Assembly: GCA_018268675.1 (NCBI GenBank)
Contig: JAFDWB010000089.1
Span: 1-64,000 of the forward strand
Origin: Actinomycetota bacterium
Lineage (GTDB): Bacteria > Actinomycetota > Thermoleophilia > Solirubrobacterales > 70-9
DNA length: 64,000 bases
Direction of reading: 5' to 3'
Shown here piece by piece: positions 51,296 through 59,896 of the stretch. A program made the translations under genes and the position numbers. The notes beneath the pieces were generated by a model. The model searched no databases and had not been told where the DNA came from. It saw nothing but the letters and a program-made list of their open reading frames with translations. Positions within the stretch are counted from its first letter, which is position 1. Every line of letters starts with the position of its first letter.

Positions 51296-53464
51296 CTACC
51301 CGGCTCGATCTTCGAGCTCGATCGTGTGCAGGTCCGGCTCCCCGACCCGCCCGACCTCGCACTCGAGCAGGGTCGCACAGGCGGGGCAGGAGAACTCGCG
51401 CAGCTCGAGCCCGGGATGCAGGCGGATGCGCCGCCCGTGCGCCTCCGGCCCGACCAGCCGCCGCGCCGCCCGCGGCTTCCAGTTCTCGGCGACGGCACCC
51501 AGGTCCTCGCCGCAGCGGCAGCGCAGCCGTCCGTCGGCGCCGCGGGCCAGGTACGGGCCTAGCGGCTCGCCCTCGGCGCCCGCGTCCACCGGGACCTCGC
51601 GGGCGGGAGCGGTCCCGAGCCGCTCGGCCCGGATCTCCGCCCGGCGGGCAGCGGTCGCGGTGGCGTCGAGCGCCCCGTCGGCGACGACGACGCCGTAGTG
51701 GTCGCGGGCGGACTCGGGGCTGACGAGGCCGTCGAGGACGTCGGCGAGGACCGCCTCGGGGTCGCGGTCGAGCGGATCGCCGAAGCCGCCGCCGCCCTGG
51801 AAGCTGTAGGCGAAGACCTGGCCGGCGGCGAGCCGGAAGTGTCCCGGCTTCGGCCCCGTCTCCTCCGTCCCCGCGATCGCCCGCAGGCCGTCGGGGTCGA
51901 GGACGCGACCGACCGTGCCCTCGCTCTCGCGCAGCAGCAGCGGGTCGTTGCAGGCCGCCTCCATGCCACCGAACAGCCCGGCGGAGTTCGGCACCTCGAC
52001 CCCGTGGCTGATCAGCATCGCCGCGAGCTCGTCGACGTCATGCGGGGTGAGCGCCAGCCCCACCGCGGCGCCGCCGCGCCGGCGGCCGGGCCCGGCGGTG
52101 TCAGGGACCAGGCGGCGGTAGAGATAGAGGATCGGGCCGCCGGCCTCGTTGCTCTCGACGTTGGCGATCGAGGGCCGCGGGACGCAGTAGTCGCCGGAGC
52201 CGCTGATCCCGTCGTGGTCGGCGTAGGCGCCGCCGCCGCCGGCGGTCGAGTCGAGCACGAAGGTCCCGTAGGGGCCGCCGTCGCGATCCTGGCCGGCCAG
52301 GGTCAGGACCATCATCGAGCCCTTGGTGATCGCCGCCGCCTCGGAGCTGGTGGCGGTCGAGCAGGCGGCCAGGCGCGAGAGCGCGGCGACGCTGACGTTG
52401 GTCGCCACCCAGACGGCCGAGACGGTCCCCGAGGAGACCGGCGCCGGCCAGGAGGCGTTGATGATCGAGGCCTCCGGGGCGCGGACCTCGACCGGGTGCA
52501 GGATCCCATGGTTCCAGCGGATGTCGGGGGCGAGGATCGGCAGGAGCGCCGTGAACACCGCCCCGACCAGGCCGGCCCGGGTGCAGTTGACGAAGCCCGG
52601 CGCCTGCGGCGAGGAACCCTCGAAGTCGAAGACCAGCTCGTCGTCGCGCTTGTGGACGGCGAGCCGGACCTCGTAGAGCAGGTCCTCGTGGCCGTCGTGC
52701 TCGAGGAAGTCGACCGCCCGGAAGACGCCGTCGGGCAGCTGCCGCAGGCGCGCCCGGAGCCGTCGCTCCGACGCCTCGATCTCGGCCTCCATCACGCCGA
52801 GCACGAGCTCGGTCCCGTAGCGCTCCATCACCTGCTCGAGGCGGCGGGCGGCGACGTTGTTGGCCGCGATCATCGCCTTCAGGTCCAGCCCGAGGACCAT
52901 CGGCAGCCGCGTCATGCCCATGATCATCTGCCAGATGTCCTCGCGGATCTCGCCCGCTTCGACGATCTTCACGCCCGGCAGCAGCATCGCCTCCTGCTGG
53001 ATCTCGTAGGCGTCGACCGCCCAGCTGCCGAAGCTCATGCCGCCGATGTCGAGCTGGTGCGCGCAGGAGCCGGCCCAGGCGATCAGCCGCTCGCCGTCGA
53101 ACAGCGGCGCCACGATCGCGACATCGGGCTGGTGGACGGCCCCGCGGTAGGGATCGTTGAGGATGAACATGTCGCCGGGGCGGATGCCCGGGTTCTCGCT
53201 GAACTGGGCGATCACATTCTCGATCACCGACGACATCGTGCCGCTGTGGAAGAGGACCTGGGGGCCCATCGTCACGGTCGAGCCGTCGGCGAGATAGATG
53301 CCGTTGTTGAAGTCGGTCGCCTCGGTCACGACCGGCGAACCGGAGACCGACTTCAGGGTGATCGCCTGCTCCTCGGCGATCGCCGAGAGCTTGTTCCGGA
53401 TCACCTCGAAGCTGATCGGGTCGAAGTCGCGCAGGTTGCGAGCGGGTTCGGCGACGGTGCTCAC
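51296..53464 (-). CDS. hyuB: Hydantoinase B/oxoprolinase-type subunit fused to an acetone-carboxylase-gamma-like zinc domain
   Basis: A 722-residue protein. Residues 15-560 are a HyuB domain: DPISFEVIRNKLSAIAEEQA, FHSGTMSSVIENVIAQFSEN, GDMFILNDPYRGAVHQPDVA, GFVNCTRAGLVGAVFTALLP and FQGGGGFGDPLDRDPEAVLA. A linker leads to a C-terminal cysteine module (LRCRCGEDLGAVAENW, then FSCPACATLLECEV) that resembles the separate gamma subunit of acetone and acetophenone carboxylases. This points to a carboxylase-like complex as much as to an N-methylhydantoinase. GTG 53464 overlaps the hyuA stop (GTGA). Confidence 0.88.
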   Translation of the reverse strand: MSTVAEPARNLRDFDPISFEVIRNKLSAIAEEQAITLKSVSGSPVVTEATDFNNGIYLADGSTVTMGPQVLFHSGTMSSVIENVIAQFSENPGIRPGDMFILNDPYRGAVHQPDVAIVAPLFDGERLIAWAGSCAHQLDIGGMSFGSWAVDAYEIQQEAMLLPGVKIVEAGEIREDIWQMIMGMTRLPMVLGLDLKAMIAANNVAARRLEQVMERYGTELVLGVMEAEIEASERRLRARLRQLPDGVFRAVDFLEHDGHEDLLYEVRLAVHKRDDELVFDFEGSSPQAPGFVNCTRAGLVGAVFTALLPILAPDIRWNHGILHPVEVRAPEASIINASWPAPVSSGTVSAVWVATNVSVAALSRLAACSTATSSEAAAITKGSMMVLTLAGQDRDGGPYGTFVLDSTAGGGGAYADHDGISGSGDYCVPRPSIANVESNEAGGPILYLYRRLVPDTAGPGRRRGGAAVGLALTPHDVDELAAMLISHGVEVPNSAGLFGGMEAACNDPLLLRESEGTVGRVLDPDGLRAIAGTEETGPKPGHFRLAAGQVFAYSFQGGGGFGDPLDRDPEAVLADVLDGLVSPESARDHYGVVVADGALDATATAARRAEIRAERLGTAPAREVPVDAGAEGEPLGPYLARGADGRLRCRCGEDLGAVAENWKPRAARRLVGPEAHGRRIRLHPGLELREFSCPACATLLECEVGRVGEPDLHTIELEDRAG

Positions 53465-55572
53465 GCGGTGCTCCTCTCCTCGATCACCAGGTTGCCGTGC
53501 CGGTCGACCGCGGCGACCTGGCCGGAGCCGACGAAGACGGTCGTGGTCGGGTGCTCCACCACCGCCGGGCCGGGCAGCTCGGCGCCGGCGCCGAGGCCGC
53601 CCCACTGGACCACGGCGGCGTCGGCGTAGCCGTCGACGGCGGTGTCGTAGACGCGGCGGCTGCCGCGTCCCTCGGCGGCCACCGGCGCCGTCGCCTGCAG
53701 GCTCGGCTTGCGACGGCGGCCGACCGCGTCGACCCTGAAGGTGGTCATCTCGATCCCCGCCTCGCGGAAGGCAGCGCCCTTGCCGTAGGTGTCCTCGTAC
53801 ATTCCCTCGAAGCGCTCGAACAGCGCCTCGAGCGCGGCCTGCTCGAGGGGGCCGGCGTCGACCGGCACGATCAGCTCGTGGGTCTGGCGGCGGTAGCGCA
53901 TGTCGACGCTGCGGCGCAGCTCGGCCTGCCCGGGCTCGATCCCGTTTCCGCGCAGGCGCTCGAGGCACTCGGCTTCGAGCGCCTGGAAGCGCTCCTCGAT
54001 CTCGTCCACCTCGATCCCGGCGGTCAGCGGCTGCGGGCCGCCGCCGGCCCGGACCAGGTGCGAGCGCTCGGCCGAGTGGTGGATGTCGGAGGCGAGCGCG
54101 CCGTAGGCGGACTGGACCATCGAGACGGCCGGGACCACGATCTTGGCGGCGCCGAGGTCGCTGCCGAAGCCGGCGCAGTGCATCGGCCCGGCACCGCCGT
54201 AGGCGTAGAGCACGAAATCGCGCGGGTCGTGGCCGCGGCCGATCGTCAGCTGCCGCAGGGTGTCGGCCATCTGCGAGTCGACGATGCGCCGGATCCCGGC
54301 CGCGGCCTTGACCACGTCCTCGCCGAGCGGCGCGGCGATCTGCTCGGCGATCGCCGCTTCCGCCGCCGCTTTGTCGAGCTTCATGCGGCCGCCGAGGAAG
54401 GTGTCGGGATCGATGACGCCGAGCACCAGGTCGGCGTCGGTCACCGTCGCCCGGGTCCCGCCGCGCTGGTAGCAGACCGGTCCCGGCATCGCCCCGGCGC
54501 TCTCCGGCCCGACCCGGACCATCCCGTCCTCGACCGTGGCGATCGAGCCGCCACCGGAGCCGATCGCGGTGATGTCGACCATCGCCGCGCTGAGGTGGTA
54601 GCCGCCGACCTGGGTGTGGGAGCTGATCGAGGGACGGCCGTCGAGGATCAGGCCGACGTCGAAGCTGGTGCCGCCCATGTCGGTGGTGATGACGTTGCCG
54701 TGGCCGAGCATCTCGGCCAGGTAACGGGAGCCGATCACGCCGCCGCTCGGGCCGCTGGCCAGCAGCAGGACCGCGTGCGCGGCGGCATCGCCGGCGCTCA
54801 TCACGCCGCCGATGCTGTTCATGACGCTGAACTGACCGCCGAAGCCGCGCTCGCGCAGACCCTGCTCGAGCCGGTCCAGGTAGGCGGCGACGACCGGGCC
54901 GAGATAGCTGTTGAGGACCGTGGTCGCGGTGCGCTCGTACTCCCCGATCACCGGGCTGACCTCGCTGGAGAGGCTGACGAAGAGCCCGTCGCCGCCCAGC
55001 TGCGAGATCAGCTCGCGCAGGCGCTGCTCGTGCCCGGGGTTCTTGAACGACCACAGCAGGCTGACCGCGAAGGCCTCGACCCCCGCCTCGAGCAGCGCCT
55101 CGATCTCGCGCCGCGCCCCGTCCTCGTCGAGCGGGACCAGCACCTGGCCCGCCTGGTCGACGCGCTCGCCGATCTCGCGGACGAGGCGGCGAGGGACGAT
55201 CGGCTCCGGCTGTCGGCGGCGGCTGTACCAGCCGAGCTCGTCGTTCGCCAGCCCGGTGGTGAACCCCATCAGGCGCTGGATGAACAGGGTGTCGCCGAAG
55301 CCGGCGGTGGTGAGCAGCGCCGTCGTCGCCCCGGTGCGCTCGATCAGCGCGTTGGTCGCCTGGGTGGTGCCGTGGCCGAAGCTCTCGACGCCGGCGAGGA
55401 ACTGCTCGAGCGAGATCCCGCGTTCGCCGGCGATCAGGGCGAGGCCGTCGAAGACGCCCCGCTCGAGTTCGCCCGGGGTGGTCGGCGCCTTGGTGGTGAC
55501 GAGACCGTGCTTGTCGTCCATCACAACGATGTCGGTGAAGGTGCCCCCGATGTCGACGCCGACGTAGTCCAT
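53461..55572 (-). CDS. hyuA: Hydantoinase A/oxoprolinase-type ATP-dependent subunit
   Basis: A 703-residue protein: DYVGVDIGGTFTDIVVMDD (ASKHA phosphate loop), GHGTTQATNALIERTGATTA, SLLWSFKNPGHEQRLRELIS, LASGPSGGVIGSRYLAEMLG, TTDMGGTSFDVGLILDGRPS and FVLYAYGGAGPMHCAGFG. HyuA couples ATP hydrolysis to ring opening of hydantoins or 5-oxoproline, or to ketone carboxylation in acetone carboxylases. The ATG is leaderless (TAGCTT six bases upstream) and lies opposite a LysR gene. The product should act with the HyuB fusion. Confidence 0.93.
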   Translation of the reverse strand: MDYVGVDIGGTFTDIVVMDDKHGLVTTKAPTTPGELERGVFDGLALIAGERGISLEQFLAGVESFGHGTTQATNALIERTGATTALLTTAGFGDTLFIQRLMGFTTGLANDELGWYSRRRQPEPIVPRRLVREIGERVDQAGQVLVPLDEDGARREIEALLEAGVEAFAVSLLWSFKNPGHEQRLRELISQLGGDGLFVSLSSEVSPVIGEYERTATTVLNSYLGPVVAAYLDRLEQGLRERGFGGQFSVMNSIGGVMSAGDAAAHAVLLLASGPSGGVIGSRYLAEMLGHGNVITTDMGGTSFDVGLILDGRPSISSHTQVGGYHLSAAMVDITAIGSGGGSIATVEDGMVRVGPESAGAMPGPVCYQRGGTRATVTDADLVLGVIDPDTFLGGRMKLDKAAAEAAIAEQIAAPLGEDVVKAAAGIRRIVDSQMADTLRQLTIGRGHDPRDFVLYAYGGAGPMHCAGFGSDLGAAKIVVPAVSMVQSAYGALASDIHHSAERSHLVRAGGGPQPLTAGIEVDEIEERFQALEAECLERLRGNGIEPGQAELRRSVDMRYRRQTHELIVPVDAGPLEQAALEALFERFEGMYEDTYGKGAAFREAGIEMTTFRVDAVGRRRKPSLQATAPVAAEGRGSRRVYDTAVDGYADAAVVQWGGLGAGAELPGPAVVEHPTTTVFVGSGQVAAVDRHGNLVIEERSTA

Positions 55573-55578
55573 CGGCCC

Positions 55579-55648
55579 AAGCTATTCCCGATCGCGGAAT
55601 AGGGCAAATAGAAGGTTTCTCCTTGCCCAATTGCCAATTGGCTATATT
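55579..55648. promoter_or_regulatory. Divergent hyuA/lysR promoter with LysR-type box
   Basis: On the minus strand TAGCTT (55584-55579) ends six bases before the hyuA ATG. On the plus strand TATATT (55643-55648) ends six bases before the lysR GTG. Between them ATTCC-N7-GGAAT (55584-55600) fits the T-N11-A dyad of LysR boxes, and GCCAATTGGC (55633-55642) is a perfect palindrome touching the lysR -10. Confidence 0.6.
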
Positions 55649-55654
55649 GCTCGG

Positions 55655-56602
55655 GTGCCGATGGACCTCCGCATCCAGCTTTCGAAGTTGGCGGTCTACT
55701 GCCGGGTGGTCGAGCTCGAAAGCGTCACCAAGACGGCGAAGGAGATGTACCTCTCGCAGCCGGTGGTCACCGCGCACGTGCGCACGCTCCAGGACCGGCT
55801 CGGCGTGCAGCTGCTCTACCGCGACGGCCACTCGATGCGGACCACCGAGGAAGGCCGGCTGATCTACGAATGGGCAAAAGACCTGCTCACCCGCAGCCAG
55901 GAGATGGCGCGGCGGATCGAGGGCCTCGCCGACGGCAGCGCCGGGGCCGCGGCGATCGCCGCCAGCATGACCGCCGGCAGCTACCTGCTCCCCGACCTGC
56001 TCGCGCGCTTCCTGGCCGAACGGCCCTCGGCCCGGATCGGCATGGACATGTTCGACCCCGAGCACGTGATCGCGACGGTGGAATCGGGGGAACACGACTT
56101 CGGCGTCATCATCGCCCGCAAACCCCCCTCCGGCAGTGCCCTCAACTTCGAGGAGATCGGCGAGGAAGAGTTCCTGCTCGTCACCGACGTCGATTCCGAG
56201 CAGCCCGAGCAGGTGTCGAAGAGCGAGGTCGCCGAGCTGCACTTCGTCGCCTCGCCGAAGAACCGGGTGCGCACCCACCTGCTCAACGAGCTGCTGCGCG
56301 AGAAAGGGATCGAACGCGGACCGCCGGCGATCGAGCTCGGCCACGCCGAGGCGATGAAGCGGGTGCTGAAGACGACCGGCGCGGTCTCCTTCCTCTTCCG
56401 CTCCTCGGTGGAGGACGAGCTGGAACGCGGCGAGCTGCGCCGGATCGAGATCGAGGGCGGCGAGCGACTACCCGCGCCGATCCTCCTCGCCTACCGCGAC
56501 AGCCGCAGCTTCTCCGCCCTCCAGCGTGACCTGGTCGAGTCGATCCGCCAGGGCATCGCCGGCGCTCAGTCGACCGACTCGCCGGCGACGGCGGGCGCGT
56601 AG
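55655..56602 (+). CDS. LysR-family transcriptional regulator
   Basis: A 315-residue LysR regulator with an N-terminal winged helix (QLSKLAVYCRVVELESVTKT, AKEMYLSQPVVTAHVRTLQD, RLGVQLLYRDGHSMRTTEEG) and a periplasmic-binding-like effector domain (AAIAASMTAGSYLLPDLLAR, ATVESGEHDFGVIIARKPPS). GTG 55655 is chosen because TATATT ends six bases upstream; ATG 55661 is an alternative. It is divergent from hyuA, the classic arrangement for a LysR activator, and is the only plus-strand gene after 16.5 kb. Its 3' end overlaps the convergent LLM gene by 37 bases. Confidence 0.92.
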   Translation: MPMDLRIQLSKLAVYCRVVELESVTKTAKEMYLSQPVVTAHVRTLQDRLGVQLLYRDGHSMRTTEEGRLIYEWAKDLLTRSQEMARRIEGLADGSAGAAAIAASMTAGSYLLPDLLARFLAERPSARIGMDMFDPEHVIATVESGEHDFGVIIARKPPSGSALNFEEIGEEEFLLVTDVDSEQPEQVSKSEVAELHFVASPKNRVRTHLLNELLREKGIERGPPAIELGHAEAMKRVLKTTGAVSFLFRSSVEDELERGELRRIEIEGGERLPAPILLAYRDSRSFSALQRDLVESIRQGIAGAQSTDSPATAGA

Positions 56603-57915
56603 CGGCTCGGCGGCCGCGGCACGCCGACGCTCTCGCGCAGGGTCGCGCCGCTGTAGTCGCGGTGGAAGACGCCGCGGCGCTGCAGCTCCGGGACGACCAG
56701 GTCGACGAAGTTCTCCAGCGAGCCGGCGGCGTCGCCGAAGGTGACGTTGAAGCCGTCGGCGGCTTCGCCCCGCACCCATTGCTCGATGTGGTCGGCGAGC
56801 TCCTCGGGGCCGAACGCGACCGCCCCGGTGCGGGCGGCGAACTGCATCAGGCCGCGGATCGAGAGGTTCTCGCGCCGCGCTTTTTCGAGGAAGAACTGCT
56901 GCCGGCCGCGCGACCCGAGCTTGGTCTCGGGCACCTCCGGCACCGGGCCGTCGAGGTCGTGGCCGGAGAAGTCGAATTCGAGGATCGACTCGAGCTGCGC
57001 CATCCCGACCTCGGGCACGACCAGCGAGTCGAGCCGCTCCATCCGCTCCTCCGCCTCGGCCTGGGTGCGGCCGACGACCGCGATCATCGCCGGCATCACC
57101 TTGACCGCGGCCGGGTCGCGGCCGGCGTCGGAGGCGAGGCCCTTGATCTCCTCGTAGAACTCGCGCCCTTTGTCGAAGTCGGCGGCCAGGGTGTAGATCG
57201 CGTCGGCGATCCGGGCGGCGAAGGCGCGGCCGACCGGCGAGGAGCCCGCCTGGGCGATCAGCGGCCGGCCTTGGATCGGCCGCGCCACGTTCAGCGGGCC
57301 GGCGACCGAGAGGAACTCGCCGCGGTGGTCGAGCTGGTGGACGGCCTCGGGGTGGAAGTACACCCCCGACTCCTTGTCGCGGAGGAAGGCGTCGTCGTCC
57401 CAGCTGTCCCAGAGGCCGGTGACGATCTCGAAGAACTCCTCGCCGCGCCGGTAGCGCAGGTCGTGGTCCATGTGCTCCTCGCGGCCGAAGTTCAGCGACT
57501 CGGCGGGCGTCCCCGAGGTGACCACGTTCCAACCCGCGCGCCCGTCGGAGAGGTGGTCGAGCGAGGCGAACTGGCGGGCGACGTGGAAGGGCTCGTTGTA
57601 GGTCGTCGACTCGGTGAGGATCAGGCCGATCCGCTCGGTCTGCGTGCTGAGCGCCGACATCAGCGTCATCGGCTCGAAGCGCACGCCCTTCGCCGTCCGG
57701 CTCAGCTCGGCGCGCCCCAGCGAGTGGCGGATCGCCAAGGTGTCGGCGAGAAAGAAGCCGTGGAACTTGCCCCGCTCCGCGGTCTGCACCATCTGCCTGA
57801 TCGTCGCGAAGTCCATCGTCGGGTCGGCCGGGGCCTCCGGGTCTCGCCAGGCGGTCATGTGCATCCCGCCCCACTCGGGGAAGAAGAAGAGCACCGCCTC
57901 TCGCTTGTCTGCCAT
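56566..57915 (-). CDS. LLM-class flavin-dependent monooxygenase (NtaA/SnaA/DszA type)
   Basis: A 449-residue monooxygenase: FFFPEWGGMHMTAWRDPEAP, FHGFFLADTLAIRHSLGRAE, ILTESTTYNEPFHVARQFAS, SDGRAGWNVVTSGTPAESLN, LIAQAGSSPVGRAFAARIAD and the C-terminal PELQRRGVFHRDYSGATLRE. This group uses FMNH2 from a partner reductase to oxidise nitrilotriacetate, EDTA, sulfones, pristinamycin and similar compounds. ATG 57915 follows AAGGAGGAAGGAA. It precedes nothing on its strand until the hyu genes, and is cotranscribed with the SDR upstream. It is paralogous to the partial gene at the right edge. Confidence 0.92.
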   Translation of the reverse strand: MADKREAVLFFFPEWGGMHMTAWRDPEAPADPTMDFATIRQMVQTAERGKFHGFFLADTLAIRHSLGRAELSRTAKGVRFEPMTLMSALSTQTERIGLILTESTTYNEPFHVARQFASLDHLSDGRAGWNVVTSGTPAESLNFGREEHMDHDLRYRRGEEFFEIVTGLWDSWDDDAFLRDKESGVYFHPEAVHQLDHRGEFLSVAGPLNVARPIQGRPLIAQAGSSPVGRAFAARIADAIYTLAADFDKGREFYEEIKGLASDAGRDPAAVKVMPAMIAVVGRTQAEAEERMERLDSLVVPEVGMAQLESILEFDFSGHDLDGPVPEVPETKLGSRGRQQFFLEKARRENLSIRGLMQFAARTGAVAFGPEELADHIEQWVRGEAADGFNVTFGDAAGSLENFVDLVVPELQRRGVFHRDYSGATLRESVGVPRPPSRYAPAVAGESVD

Positions 57916-57950
57916 TCCTTCCTTCCTCCTTCTCTCTCGGGGGCCGCCGT

Positions 57951-58751
57951 TCAGAGGCGGACGATGCCGCCGTCGACGACCAGGGTCTGCGCGGTCACCA
58001 GCCTCGCCTCTTCCGATGCCAGGAACGAGACCACGTCGGCGAGGTCGGCGGGGACGACGCCGCGCCGGATCGGCTGCTGCTCGACCATCGCCTCGAAGTC
58101 GAGCCGCCCCGCGGCCTCCTCTTCCTCGGTGATCTCGGTCCGGGTGAGGCCCGGCATCACCGCGTTCACGGTGATCCCCCACGGCCCGACCTCGCTGGCC
58201 AGGGCGCGGGTGAACCCGACCACGGCGCCTTTGCTGGTGATGTAGGCGAGGCTGCCGCCCATCACCAGACCGAGCGTGGTCGAGGCGACGTTGACGACCC
58301 TCCCCCAGCCCCGCTCGCGCATCCCCGGGACGAGGGCGCGGGTGACGAGGAAGAGCCCGTCGAGGTTGACCGCGAGCAGCCGCCGCCACTCCTCCAGCGA
58401 GGTGTCGAGGATGCCCGACCGGGTGAAGAGCGCGGCGTTGTTGACGAGGATGTCGCAGCGCCCCGCCGCGGCGCCGACCGACGCGGCCAGCGCCTCGACC
58501 TCCTCCGGCGAGCCGATGTCGCAGCCGATCTCGAACGCCTCGCGCCCCGTCGCGCGCACCTCGGCCGCCGCCTCGGCGGTGTCGAGCACGTCGACCAGCA
58601 CCACGTCGGCGCCGTCGCGGGCCAGGCGACGCGCGTAGGCGCGGCCGATCCCCCGCGCCGCCCCGGTGACCAGCGCGACCCGTCCCCGATGGCGGCCGGG
58701 GACCGCCTCCGCTTCGCCGCCCACCGGCACGCCGGCGATCTCGACGCTCAT
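57951..58751 (-). CDS. Short-chain dehydrogenase/reductase
   Basis: A 266-residue SDR: RVALVTGAARGIGRAYARRL (cofactor), ILVNNAALFTRSGILDTSLE, VNVASTTLGLVMGGS (Ser), YITSKGAVVGFTRALASEVG (YxxxK) and TAQTLVVDGGIVRL. It is intact and probably reduces or oxidises an intermediate of the flanking LLM reactions. ATG 58751 overlaps the upstream LLM gene by ATGA and 35 bases separate it from the downstream LLM gene. Confidence 0.92.
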   Translation of the reverse strand: MSVEIAGVPVGGEAEAVPGRHRGRVALVTGAARGIGRAYARRLARDGADVVLVDVLDTAEAAAEVRATGREAFEIGCDIGSPEEVEALAASVGAAAGRCDILVNNAALFTRSGILDTSLEEWRRLLAVNLDGLFLVTRALVPGMRERGWGRVVNVASTTLGLVMGGSLAYITSKGAVVGFTRALASEVGPWGITVNAVMPGLTRTEITEEEEAAGRLDFEAMVEQQPIRRGVVPADLADVVSFLASEEARLVTAQTLVVDGGIVRL

Positions 58752-59896
58752 CTCCGCAACCCCCTTTCGGCGAGCAGCGGCGACACCTCGCGGGCGAAGC
58801 GCCGGATGCCCGGCTCGTACTCGATCCATGACAACAGCAGTCCGTCCAGGCCGCAGCGCGAGAGCTCCTCCATCCGCGCCGCGATCGTCTCCGCGGTGCC
58901 GACCAAGGGGTAGCCTCCGCCGCCCTCGACGATCCGCAGCCGCAGCGCCCGCAGCACCTCGGGCGGCAGGTTCGAGGAGGTCTCGATCATCCCCTCGATG
59001 AAGGCGTCGGCGGCTTCGTAGTCACCGCACTCGGCGCCGTAGTGGGCGACGTAGGCCGCCGCCGCCTCGTCGCTGTCGGCCTGGACGACGTAGGCCGGCG
59101 TCCAGATCTGGAGCTCGCGGCCGTGGCGCTCGCGCGCCAGCGCCCGGGCCGACTCGATCGAGGCCGCCATCGCCTCGGGCTCGGAGCTCTCGAACATGAC
59201 GAAGGCGAGGTCGGAGAAGCGGGCGGCGAACTCGCGGCCGCGCTCGGAGCCGCCCGCGTTCATGATCGGCGGCGCCGGGGCCTGCGCCGGGCGCGGCTCG
59301 AAGTAGGCGCCGCGGACGTCGTAGAAGCGCCCCTCGAAGTCGAACTCCTCCTCCTCGCTCCAGGCGCGGCGGAGGATCTCGGTCCACTCGGCGGCCTGGG
59401 CGTAGCGATCGGCGTGGTCGAGCAGGTCGACCCCGAACATCCCCAGCTCGCCCGCGTACCAGCCCGCGACGACGTTCAGGCCGAAGCGCCCGCCGGAGAT
59501 CTGGTCGATCGTCGCGCCTTGCTTGGCGGCGACGATCGGGTGCATGGCGGGCACGTGGCAGGTGGCGAAGATCGCCGCGCGCTCGGTGCGGGCGGCGACC
59601 GCGGTGGCCCAGCTGAAGCACTCCATCACCTGGCTCGAGCGGTGGTGGACGTTGCCCTTCACGTAGCTCTTCCAGCGCGCGTAGGGGACGATCGCCTCGA
59701 AGCCCGCCTCGTCGGCCGCCTGCGCCGCCGCCAGCGAGCCCGCCCAACTCGGCCGGTAGGCCTCGGGGACGAGGGTCAGCGCGCAGCCGATCGAGTTCAG
59801 GCCGAAGACGCCCAGCTTGAGCCGGTTGGGGCCGAACAGCGGGTTGCGCGCGCGGATCTCCGCCGAGCGCTCGAACAGGGTCGCGGTCTCAGGCAC
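58748..59896 (-). CDS. LLM-class flavin-dependent monooxygenase (RutA/SfnG-like)
   Basis: A 382-residue luciferase-family protein: FGLNSIGCALTLVPEAYRPS, GFEAIVPYARWKSYVKGNVH, FATCHVPAMHPIVAAKQGAT, GGRFGLNVVAGWYAGELGMF and PPIMNAGGSERGREFAARF. It belongs to the same broad branch as the 19262-20455 product. It starts at GTG overlapping the permease stop and ends overlapping the SDR start, so it is part of the importer operon from 63.5 kb. The substrate is probably what that importer brings in. Confidence 0.9.
   Translation of the reverse strand: MPETATLFERSAEIRARNPLFGPNRLKLGVFGLNSIGCALTLVPEAYRPSWAGSLAAAQAADEAGFEAIVPYARWKSYVKGNVHHRSSQVMECFSWATAVAARTERAAIFATCHVPAMHPIVAAKQGATIDQISGGRFGLNVVAGWYAGELGMFGVDLLDHADRYAQAAEWTEILRRAWSEEEEFDFEGRFYDVRGAYFEPRPAQAPAPPIMNAGGSERGREFAARFSDLAFVMFESSEPEAMAASIESARALARERHGRELQIWTPAYVVQADSDEAAAAYVAHYGAECGDYEAADAFIEGMIETSSNLPPEVLRALRLRIVEGGGGYPLVGTAETIAARMEELSRCGLDGLLLSWIEYEPGIRRFAREVSPLLAERGLRR

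Noticed and set aside
51296-56344. A single 1682-codon open frame on the minus strand
   Set aside because: Only the last 722 codons are a protein (HyuB). The upstream part is an off-frame reading of hyuA and the antisense of lysR, rich in Arg and Pro, as expected from GC-rich third positions.
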